Under the pieces are notes generated by a model. The model did no database searches, was not told where the DNA came from, and saw nothing but the letters and a program-made list of their open reading frames with translations. A DNA stretch of 64,000 nt from Aspidapion aeneum (Eukaryota; Arthropoda; Insecta; Coleoptera; Brentidae). Of the stretch, positions 21,602 to 31,700 are shown piece by piece; within the stretch, counting starts at the first letter, position 1; each line of letters opens with the position of its first letter. The stretch covers positions 23,753,171-23,817,170 of the forward strand of contig OY755047.1 of the NCBI GenBank assembly GCA_963576565.1. Direction: 5' to 3'. The translations under genes and the position numbers were made by a program.

Positions 21602-24312
21602 TTTGCATAATTTTTAGTATCTGAAAAATGTCCCAAATTTTTATAATAAGTTAAAGCTTTAGCATAGTCCAAATCTTCATTTGAGAAAATGGATGGAGGA
21701 AGAATAGAAGAAATTAAATTTTGAACATTCGAAGAGCAACCAAGAAAAGCTGAAAAACAAAGTGAAGATAATTTTCTGATACCTAAGCCACCTAGATCAA
21801 TAGATAAAGAGCATTGTGTCCAAGAAGTATCATCCAAAGTGCAGTTAAATATTGTTTCCAAACATTCTTTTAAAATTATATCAAATTTTTCTAAACTTTT
21901 TGGAGCATTCCAGCAAGGTGCGCAGCGAAGGAGATAAGTTAGCCTGGGAATAGCAAATGAATTTTTTAAAAGGAAATATGCTATATGAGAATCAATACTT
22001 TTTAGTTTTTCATAAATTCTTTTGAAAAAACACATTTTGTTCTCCAGAAATTTTTCAATTTCTTGAGCAAAAAAGGGGCAACCAAGAAGGGAAATATTTT
22101 GTATATCTATTTTTGAAAATTTCTCAACAAATGGGTATTTTTGAAGTATATCCTTTGATAAATCTAAATAATTATCTGGATCCGAAACGACTGAAATTTC
22201 ACATTTTTTAAAGTTTATATTTAGGCCAATTTCTGAGCAAGAACTGGCTAGAGTATTGAAATCTTCCAAAACAGTATCTGGATCTCCAGCAAGACAACCA
22301 TCATCCAGATACCAGAGGTTGATTTCAGATTTTAGAGTTTCTATAATTGGTTGTATAGCTAAACAAAATAAAGCGGGACCCAATGGGTCACCTTGTTGTA
22401 CACCTCTCTGTGATAAGAGAAGGTTATTTCCAAAATATAAAAAGGAGTTTTCGCTGTAGCATTGAAAAATAAATTTATAAAAATTTGGGATGTATTCTTT
22501 CACTCTTAATAAAATTGTTGATCGGTTTATCATATTGAATGCATTAAAAAAGTCTATTTTGAGTATACTTTTAGAGGTTAAATGTGGAAAAGAAACATAA
22601 CGTCTAACTGCATGAGTGACAGCTTCACATCCACTTCTTGTGCCAAATCCAAGTTGGTTAGGACGACAAATAGAACCTAAAATATCGTTTATTGAAAAAC
22701 AAACTAATTTAGCAGTTAGTCTTCTTAAAGATAGTCCAACTGCTATGGGACGTATCCCCCCGTCCTTTTTATTGAGTGCACATAGAGAAGCTCCAAAGAA
22801 AATGGGAGTTATATTTTTAGGTATGTTTCCTTCTAAAACAAATTTAATGAAATCTGAGAGAGAAACCAAGAGATCATTTGCAAAAATACCAATATTCTCA
22901 GAGATAAGGTCTTTTAAATGTTGAGGGCGTAGAGAATCGATGCCGCCCGCGGAGCCCGGTCTGAAAGAATAGACTGCTTTCCTAACATCTGAAACTGAAA
23001 AATTATGTGAATAACAATTGTTGCCTATATCTATGATACTTTCAAAATTTTGTTTTACTTCATGTTCGGGGTGTTTTTCTTGAAGTTTCTTTAACGTGTC
23101 TGGATCTTTTGGGGCGAGTTTATCATCTGAAGAGATAAGTCGAATGGCACCTTTCAAATCCCCGTCAGAAATCTTCGATTTTATTTTTCGGGACAGTGAA
23201 TTTTTGTGTTGGACTTCATTCTTCTTATGATTTTTATCTATTTTCGGAAAATTTTCGAAATGACATAAGAATTGTTGTAAGGGTAGTTTTTTTAATTTAA
23301 TCCAGGTTGATAAATTTTCTTTAATGATAGTTGTAAGGTATTTACTTTTATTTTTTTTGTTTTTATCTGGAAGTCTTAGTACTCCGTATGGAAAAATAAG
23401 TAAATGACACCATGCTTCATCTGAATTTTTGTTTATGCAATTTTTTAAAATAAAACCGAATTCTTCTGCTATGTTTGGTCGAGCGCCTTTGGGAATACGT
23501 TTTATAATTGGCACAGTTGATCTAAGTAAGTCCAACAATTTATTAAGGTCTAATATATTTAGCCGAAAAAGGTTTTCTTCACCCAAGGTTTTGTCTTCAA
23601 AATTTTCTGTTTTATGTTTTTTCGTAATATGCTGGTTTAGTCCTTTCTGTCCTTTGTAAAAGTTTTTACAAATATTGCATTGTATTTTAGTCAAATTTAA
23701 TTTTGAAGAAGCTATCGAAACATCTTGAGATGACTGACTGAAGGATAGATAACTGTTTGTGATTGAATTATTTAAAAAATCTTCGTTAATATTTTTATGA
23801 AATTTTCGTATATGAATTTTTAGTTCTTGTTTGGTTTTAAATATATCTTCACATTTAGAACACCAAAAAGTATCTTCGTTGCGGTCAGTTTCTATTGGAA
23901 AAATTAAATCAAAATGGCCTGCATCAAGACTCCCAGAAAAAAGTAAGTTAATCGATTGTATGTGTTCATTTCTACATATAATTTTGGGTGAATCACTAAT
24001 TGATATATTCTTTGTCGTGTGTATTTTACTTGAGATAAAAATTTTAAATGTAATTTTGTATATTTCGGAAAGTGCCAAGCATTCAAATGTTGTTCCGTAA
24101 GAACCGTTTTTAGCCATTTGTGTAATATATTTATCTTTCGAAATATCTTCGCCTGTAAAATTTTGAAAATCATTCCAATTTTTTGAAATAAATTCCACAG
24201 ATTCATTTCGTAGTTTTTCATGAAAATTTTGGGTTTGATATAAAAAGTAACTCACAGCGCGAAATAAACAATTTCCATCTCCATCAATCAATATTCTTCT
24301 AAAAGTTTTCAT
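21583..24312 (-). CDS. OTU protease - C2H2 zinc fingers - reverse transcriptase polyprotein
   Basis: 909 codons, open throughout, from ATG 24312; an in-frame TGA lies six codons upstream, so this start is natural. Residues 8-140 form an OTU-type cysteine protease domain with the DGDGNC motif (Cys15) and the downstream GHFDLIF (His133). Two C2H2 fingers follow: C151-x2-C154-x12-H167-x4-H172 and C212-x2-C215-x12-H228-x4-H233. A basic linker leads to a reverse transcriptase (about 440-750): GSAGGIDSLRPQHL, KDGGIRPIAVGLSLRRL, LGFGTRSGCEA, LKIDFFNAFN, GVQQGDPLGP and the catalytic YLDD at 668-671. The frame stops at 21583, where a frameshift separates it from the endonuclease. OTU may act on ubiquitin or process the polyprotein (inference). 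This is an element gene, not a host deubiquitinase, because RT is in the same frame. Confidence 0.87.
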   Translation of the reverse strand: MKTFRRILIDGDGNCLFRAVSYFLYQTQNFHEKLRNESVEFISKNWNDFQNFTGEDISKDKYITQMAKNGSYGTTFECLALSEIYKITFKIFISSKIHTTKNISISDSPKIICRNEHIQSINLLFSGSLDAGHFDLIFPIETDRNEDTFWCSKCEDIFKTKQELKIHIRKFHKNINEDFLNNSITNSYLSFSQSSQDVSIASSKLNLTKIQCNICKNFYKGQKGLNQHITKKHKTENFEDKTLGEENLFRLNILDLNKLLDLLRSTVPIIKRIPKGARPNIAEEFGFILKNCINKNSDEAWCHLLIFPYGVLRLPDKNKKNKSKYLTTIIKENLSTWIKLKKLPLQQFLCHFENFPKIDKNHKKNEVQHKNSLSRKIKSKISDGDLKGAIRLISSDDKLAPKDPDTLKKLQEKHPEHEVKQNFESIIDIGNNCYSHNFSVSDVRKAVYSFRPGSAGGIDSLRPQHLKDLISENIGIFANDLLVSLSDFIKFVLEGNIPKNITPIFFGASLCALNKKDGGIRPIAVGLSLRRLTAKLVCFSINDILGSICRPNQLGFGTRSGCEAVTHAVRRYVSFPHLTSKSILKIDFFNAFNMINRSTILLRVKEYIPNFYKFIFQCYSENSFLYFGNNLLLSQRGVQQGDPLGPALFCLAIQPIIETLKSEINLWYLDDGCLAGDPDTVLEDFNTLASSCSEIGLNINFKKCEISVVSDPDNYLDLSKDILQKYPFVEKFSKIDIQNISLLGCPFFAQEIEKFLENKMCFFKRIYEKLKSIDSHIAYFLLKNSFAIPRLTYLLRCAPCWNAPKSLEKFDIILKECLETIFNCTLDDTSWTQCSLSIDLGGLGIRKLSSLCFSAFLGCSSNVQNLISSILPPSIFSNEDLDYAKALTYYKNLGHFSDTKNYANSIVTS

Positions 24313-24562
24313 AAAATCATTTAAACATCAGCTTGACATCTTGCACCAAAATAGATTTTTTTTTAATTGTAAAAACTTTGATTAGAACTTCTAAATCGTT
24401 TGATTTCTTCTGTGTAAAGTAGTTGGGTGTTTTTGGATCCAAGTTGGAATGTTTTTGTATTTGATATTTATATATTTAATGTAGAAAGTTGTAAAAAATG
24501 TATAGATTAAATATTTTTGTTGCTTTGATTGACGTTATTTAGGATGCAAACTTGTTGAGAGA

Positions 24563-24775
24563 TTTTATTTTTGTCCATTCAGTGTGGAAACATTTGGTCC
24601 TTGGGGTGATGAAGCTAAGATGCTTGTTAGGGAAATTAGTTCAAAAATTCCTAACAAGAAAACTCTTAGCTTCATCACTCAAAAAATCAGTTTGGCAGTG
24701 CAAAGAGGTAACGTTGCTTCCATAATTGGTACCATTCCCGTAGAGTCCGGTTTGAATAAAATTTATTACATTTGA
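24563..24775 (+). pseudogene. C-terminal tail of the OTU-RT-RLE protein in opposite orientation
   Basis: The plus strand reads PFSVETFGPWGDEAKMLV, then LSFITQKISLAVQRGNVAS and a stop at 24773-24775. This is the normal C-terminal end of the same protein family and is the part missing from the minus-strand copy. It is followed by two T runs (about 24790-24820). The open frame can be read from ATG 24584, but that start is incidental. Confidence 0.75.
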
Positions 24776-24831
24776 CATTTGAATTTTATTAATTTTTTTT
24801 TTTTGTTTTTTTTTTTTTAGTTTATAGTATT

Positions 24832-25617
24832 ATTAGGTTTAGAATTATGACCATAAATTTAAATTACGTGTATTAAAATATACTATTTATTTTCGACTGT
24901 GCAAAGTTTGAGTTTCGGAGCTCATTCCGAAGTAGAGTTTAGATAGGTCAAATATGAAATGTTTCACCTCTAAAAACATGCAAAAATTCATGTTCGTGAG
25001 TGTTCATCCACTTGGGGGTTGTTGACAATTCGCCGCGGTCCGATTTGCCGCGGGGACAATTCGCCGCAAGAATTTTTGTTTAATTTTAATCTTACTTGAC
25101 TTATTCTTTCTTAAATTATAGCTCCCCTGTCCTTTTTTTGGGAGATAAAAATCTGTATTAAACTCAATGATGATACTCAAATAGATATCCAACCCAAAAC
25201 TTAATAACAGCTCTGCCGTGTCATCATTGAAACTACATGCATCTACGGCAGAGCCATAAACTATGACAGAGACATCTGTCCGCTGCTGTTATTAAGTTTG
25301 TTGGGTTGCATATCTATTTGTGTAATCATTGGTTAAATCCAACCTTGGTCAATTAATCGCAAACATATCCTAAGCGGCCGACATCAATATTTTGCAAAAA
25401 AAAATGTCTCAACAAAAAAAAAGTAATTTGAAAACAAATTGCTTTCTCAATAAGTTCTTTTTAACAATTTTTTTTTTCGAAAAAAAATATTTTTTAAAAT
25501 AATACTTTTTCAAAAAGGAGTTTTTCACACAATGTTTAATACAAATAATTTAAAAGTAAAAATAATACTTTATTATTAAAAAAAAGTTTCACTTACACTA
25601 ATTCTTTAAAGATAATC
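24832..25617. other. intergenic region with GCCGCGG repeats and a short foldback
   Basis: At 25027-25075 AATTCGCCGCGG-type units recur, as at 20041 and 37586. A short inverted repeat spans 25178-25320: ATAGATATCCAACCCAAAAC on the left pairs with the complementary block at the right (both near AACTTAATAACAGC), around about 75 bp of loop with CTCTGCCGT and ACGGCAGAG. The far right is the mRpS30 3' flank. Confidence 0.6.
25569..25574 (-). promoter_or_regulatory. polyadenylation signal of mRpS30
   Basis: AATAAA on the minus strand, 44 bases past the stop codon of mRpS30, a reasonable distance for a short 3' UTR. No other candidate lies closer. Confidence 0.6.
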
Positions 25618-25714
25618 CTAAGGCCAAAATTCAGGGGCATATCTGCCTTTCCATCTTGGCAAATCAGGTCGCAGCTTCCTTGGGATGTAAAATGGCACAC
25701 GATCGTCCAATGTT
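25618..25714 (-). CDS. mRpS30: mRpS30 terminal exon 9
   Basis: Acceptor GTTTTAG|AACATT completes an arginine codon; encodes TLDDRVPFYIPRKLRP to GRYAPEFWP and the TAG stop at 25618-25620. Confidence 0.93.
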
Positions 25715-28700
25715 CTAAAACAAAACACAGTCGTAAGCTGCGACCATACAAGGTTTGGAAATTAAATAGCAATAGTTTTTTAGCGGCAAAAGTTAATTAA
25801 ATTATACTCCATATCATAATTTTTGAGATAACTTTTTGACAGCTATCACTTGTTTACCATAATAAATAGCATAGGCTAACGAAAAAAATTTGTAAAAAGT
25901 TGTCTCAAAAATAATGATATGAACTTTACTTCGCTCGTAGGTCAGTCAATAAAAGCATTCAACATTGCAAATGCACATGTATCTACGATTTTTTCATATG
26001 TGGCTAGTATCCTTGAGGGTAGTTCACACCCAAGTTTGCATCCCTGAAATCCCTGTGCTACTCCCGAGGGACTCGAAAATCATGCAATTTTTTTAGTTTT
26101 TCAAAAAAACTACCTTAAGAATTTTTTTTTTGGGTATTTACGTTCTATACTTTTATAAGGCCCCCCCAAGTTCTCTAGAATCTGAGCGCAACTATAGCTT
26201 CCTAGGTTTATTAGTTGCGGAGATACGTGTGGTCTAAGAGGAGCAGTTTTTTACAAAAACTGAAATTTTACCGGTAGGGTTATTTTCTAAGTCTCGTACC
26301 GGCTAAACTAATCATCCTAGAAAAAAGTGATGAGCCCCTAGATGTAACAGTTTGGGCAAAAACGAAAAAAAATAAGAAACCATCGATGATGAAAACAAAA
26401 AAACATTTTACTAAATAATTTTGGGATCTCTATTATTAGCCCATAGCGCCTTTCTTCTGCTTTTTGATAAAGATTTAATAAAAACTGTCTTAGGCAACTA
26501 CTAATTGATGGGAACGAAAATCGCCTGCCCTGTTAACAGACTCAAAAATGCTAAAAAGGAAGAATATTAAAATATTTTTTTTCATTGTGAAAAGAATGTG
26601 GATTTAACACTTTGAAATAGTATATAGTTTAAAATCTTTTTATACACGAAACAAATAAACAAAAACATAAATTTAAACCATAAAAAACAAAACAAAAAAT
26701 CTGAGGAAATACTTTTAAACCAGATTGAAGCCAATTCAATTCTGTACAAATAATGTTTCTATGAATTTGTTCTAGGACAATTAGTTTCGTCGGCACGGGA
26801 ACAGCACAGGGATTTCAGGGTTGCAAACTTGGGGATGAATTACTCTCAAAGATCCTAACATTATATAAAAAAATTGTAAAAACATGCGCGTTTGCAATGT
26901 TTGCCTTTTTTATGTCGATATTGACTGGCGTATCGGTACATTCATAACATGATAATGGAGGTGACGTCGATTAGTTTTAGGGTTATTCTGTTGAAAATCA
27001 TAGAGTCGTTACTCGTCATATATCACGGATTTTTATATTTTGGGTGGGCGTGGGGTTTTTGATAAAGATTTTAGAACAACTGTTTTATCGATTACTAATG
27101 ATCCCACCAACACTGCCTCAGCTGTTAACAGACCCGTAATTTATCTGTCAAAAATTAAGGTTACGGTGTTAAAATATTTTTATTGTGCTAATCAGATTCA
27201 TTAGTTTTTAATAAATTTAAAATTTTTATTAATTTGTTTTTGTTTGAAAAATGTAAAATGATGTATTTAGATTAAAATCAGGTTAGATAGACGAAGATAG
27301 ACGAAGAAACTCAAAATAAAACCATTACCTGTCCATTGGTCGTTGTTTCAACTCAAAGAACCGCAACTTTTTGTCCATGGGTCTAGTCTTGTGGTCGATT
27401 TTGTAGATTTTCTCCCATGAATAGATCTCAGGGTACGCTTTGAAACGGGGTCGATTGGACACCAAAAATTTGTATTCTCGTTCCAACCATTTTCGTTTTT
27501 CTTCGTGCTAATAATAAATTAAATAATAAGAATAACAAACTAAAAAATCATTCTTTAGTTTAAATATCTGTTATCAAAATTTGTTGTTCTTGGTATACAG
27601 TATCGGTCAAAAGTAGAACTTTCTAAAATTTTAGATAAATCTGATACTGTAGCAGCTATCAAAGAACAAGTGGTGCATTTGATTACTTCAATCCAGTTCT
27701 CATATCACACGTAACATGTAACGTTTCAAAAAAAAATCAAAATCCTGTATAATTTCAGGCAAAAATGGCCAGTACCATTCGAGAGATATAAAAGCGATAT
27801 GTCTCGAAAATTGAACAAAGGATTATCTAAATATGAAATTTAAAAATTGCCAAAAATAAGCAATATTACAAAACAAATCTTAAAAATGCATAACAAAGAG
27901 GGGAGAGGGTCAAAAATCGTAATTTTTCGGGTAATGTAATTTATGAATGGCCCCTTTCTAAAATAATAAAACAAAAGTTATGTATCAGATATATGAGAAT
28001 ATTTGAAAGAAAGATATAATTAAACATTTTTAATACTTGATTTAGAACATTTTTCTCAAAAATAAATTTTTGTGACGTGTGCGTTAATACAAAGGGCCAT
28101 CTGATATTCACCTCATAATCTGCAATAATTTTCTCTTCAGTGCTCAAAAACGGCCTCAAATTAACTCCCAACCGTTCTTGAGGAACATTAGAGTACAACT
28201 TCAGCAAGATCTTCAAAACTTCTTCGTTGAGTCCAACGATTTTTCCATCTTCAACTTTGTCATAAAGCTTCAATTCTTCCGTGGTCCAACAGATGTTTTT
28301 CTTTGGATTTTCTTTAATGTGTTTTGAGTGAAAAAGAAGAGTGTTTAATTGGTAGACGTAGAAGGACCATTCTTTTCCTGGACAAACAAAATAAATAGGC
28401 AACAACTTAAAAAGGAATGGTCCACAGTAGTGACACAAACTTAGTGAGCTTCACATTCTTCTTTAAATTAAATTGAATTGTATTGAAAAACAAATCCTAA
28501 AAATCTAATTACCATTTGTAATAACCGTCTGAGTAACTAAAGGATAAGTGATATCATTAAACGTATTAAAGCCTAAGTAATTAGCTTGAGCGTGCAACCA
28601 GGCATAAGAAGCTAATATTGCCTGAGTATGGAGAGCTTCCTTGTTATCTTGCGCGTCTTGGAATCTTTTTTGGCGTTCCAGAAGGTAGCCTCTTTTGAGT

Positions 28701-31700
28701 AAAGATAAAAGACCGAAAGTTTGAGGGTCATCTGGCCAAAAACCTAAAAAAACATTTCATGTCAAGAATTAATCAAGTCAAACAACCCTGTACAAAATCC
28801 TACCAATGCAAACTAGAAAGAGATAGGATTGCTATCTGTCTCTGTTTGGAATTTATATACAAAAAAGTACAAAAAATTCAACAATTTTAAAAATATTCTA
28901 ATCTTAAAAAATTATTTTTCTAAACATTTCAAACGGTTAATAGTCTAAAATAATAAGTTTATATAGGTATGCCATTTTAAAAATATCGTAAAAAACAGTC
29001 CATGTAAAATCACACCTTTGAGAAATTAGCTGATTTTTTGTTGGGCTTGCTATTATATTCATACTTACCAGGAACGTTTGCCATGTGTCTGTGCGCGGTG
29101 AAAGTACCCAAGACCCTAGGGTCGTACTCAAAAAATGGTACTTCAAAATCGGAGTTTTCTGAATCTGCATGAGAAATGACAGGCGGTAATGGCAAGTCAG
29201 ACCTTACAGTCAACATTGGAGTACCTAAAATAAATAAGTAGCCATGACGGATCCGATATCTTCCTAGCGTATTCTCTAAACATGCATGAGTATGCAAACT
29301 TTTTTAAAATCTCAGAAATTTTTTTTTAATTATAAAATAAATTATTAAGCCTTTTCATAATCGGTAAACCTTATGTTAATACGACGATCCGTTCAAAAGT
29401 AAAAGCTTTTTTAAATTTTCTAATCCAAAAAAACGCACTTTAAACAAACTACCATTCAAAAGAGTGAATTTTAAAAAGAAGGGAACGAAGGTATAAAACA
29501 GCAAGACTGTTAAATCTAAATGAGATCTGTAAAATAAGTAAATCGATTTATTATAAGAGAAAAGTCAGTAGATATAAATTCAGATAATGGAACAAACTTT
29601 TTTGGAGGCGAAAAATTTTGATAAAAAAAACCTATACGACAAATGTAGGTACACGTTTGAAAATTAAGTGGAACTTTAATCCGCCAGCTGCACCATGTGG
29701 TATGGAGGTGTATGGGCAAGATTAGATTCCTTCGCCTTGATACCAAAACTAACTGAGATCTGTAACAATCAAGTAAATCGAATTATTGCAAGGAGAGGAA
29801 AGCCAATAGAGGTATACTCAGATAATGGAACAAACTTGGTCGGCGGCGACAGAGTTAAATAAAATTTTGGTTCATAACATCATACTAACATGTACGTCAA
29901 ATATATGGCTTTCAAAATTAATAAGAACTTTAATCCGCCGGCTACACCACATTACCAAAACTTTGGATGAAACTTTATACACATTTTTATTATTAGTTAA
30001 ATCATTTGTCAATAGTAGACAGGTAAAACAGCAAGAATGTTGTCTAGTTGAGATCTCTAAAATAAATACGTTGAGTTAAAGAAAATCTTGGAAGAATTTT
30101 GTGATGAAAACATGTACGACAAATGTAGGTACAGGTCTCAAAATTAAATGGAACAAATCCGGCAGCTGCACCACATATAGGAGGTGTGTGAGCAAGATTA
30201 GTTTGCGTCGCTTTGATACCAAAACTAACTGAGATCTGTAACAATCAAGTACATCGATTTATTTATAGAGGAATGCCAATAGAGGTATCTTCAGATAATG
30301 GAAGAAACTTTGTCGGCAGCGACAGAGAGTTAAATAAAATCTTTAAATATTTAAATACCCCAAATATATGGCTCTCACAATTAATAAGAACTTTAATCCG
30401 CCGGCTACACCACATTATGGTACCAAAACTTTGGATGAAACTTTATACACATTTTTATTACTAGTTAAATCCATTGTAAATTGTAGACAGGTAAAACAGC
30501 AAGAATTTAATCTAATTGAAATCTCTAAAATAAGTACGTCGATTTATTCTTAGAGAAAAGCCATCTACTGACATATTCAGATAATGGAACAAACATTTTT
30601 GGAGGCAACAATGTTAAAGAAAATCTTGGAAGAATCTTGATAATGAAAACATGTACGACAAATATAGGTACATGTCTCAAAATGAAATGGAACTTAAATC
30701 CGCCAGCTGCACCACATATAGGAGGTGTATGAGCAAGATTAGTTTGTTTTTTTTTACCAAAACTAACTGAGATTTGTAACAATCAAGTATATCGATTTCT
30801 TGCAAGGAGAGCAAAGCGAATAGAGAAATAGTCAGATAAAAAAACAAACTTTGTCGGCGACGACTGAGAGTTAAATAAAATCTTGGAATAACTAAATAAC
30901 TTGTACGCTAAATGTATGGCTTTCAAAATTAATAAGAACTTTAAACCGCCGGCTACACCACATATGGTACCAAAACTTTGAAAGAAACATTATACACACT
31001 TTTATTACTAGTTAAATCAATTGTCAATTGAAGACATGTACAACAGCAAGAATGTTTAATCTGATTGAGATCTCTAAAACAAGTACATCGATTTATTATA
31101 AGATAAAAGCCAGTAGATATATATATTCAGACAATGGAACAAACTTTTTTGGAGGCGACAGAAAGTTAAAGAAAATTTTGGTTAAAAAAACATTTACGAC
31201 AAATGTAGGTACCGGTCTCAAAATTAAATGGAACTTTAATCCGCCAGCTGCATCACATATAGAAGGTGTATGGGCAAGATTAGTTTGCTTCGCTTTAATA
31301 CCAAAACTAACTGAGATCTGTAATAATCAAGTACATAGATTTATTGCAAAGAGAGGAAAGCCAATAGAGGTATATTCAGATAATGGAACAAACTTTTTCG
31401 GCAGCGACAGAGTTAAATAAAATCTTGGAATGATTAAATAACATGTAGGCCAAATATATGGCTCTTAAAATTAATAAGAACTTTAATCCGCCGGCTACAC
31501 CACATATGGTATGTACCAAAACTTTGGATGAAACTTTATACACATTTTTATTACTAGTTAAATCAATTGTAAATTGTAGACAGGTAAAACAGCAATAATA
31601 TTTAATCTAATTGAAATCTCTAAAATAAGTAAACCGATTATTTTCTCTTAATCGGTCAGTAGATATATATATATATATATTTAGATAATCGAACCAACTT

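Larger units (their letters stand above)
21044..24830. mobile_element. OTU-ZnF-RT-RLE non-LTR retroelement insertion with inverted 5' part
   Basis: A single insertion seems to consist of a long minus-strand part (21044-~24560: RLE fragment, RT, zinc fingers, OTU, 5' leader) followed by a short plus-strand part (~24560-24775) encoding the last ~65 residues of the same type of protein, then a T-rich tail. The minus part ends in protein sequence at ...AQSYIFI, and the plus part resumes at about FYFCPFSVETF, the next expected residues. This is the arrangement produced by twin priming in LINE retrotransposition. A secondary inversion, or two separate copies, are alternatives. Target-site duplications were not identified. 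Confidence 0.7.

Noticed and set aside
21583..24312. Annotating the 909-codon frame as a host OTU deubiquitinase
   Set aside because: The same frame contains a complete reverse transcriptase and leads into a restriction-like endonuclease, so it is an element gene.
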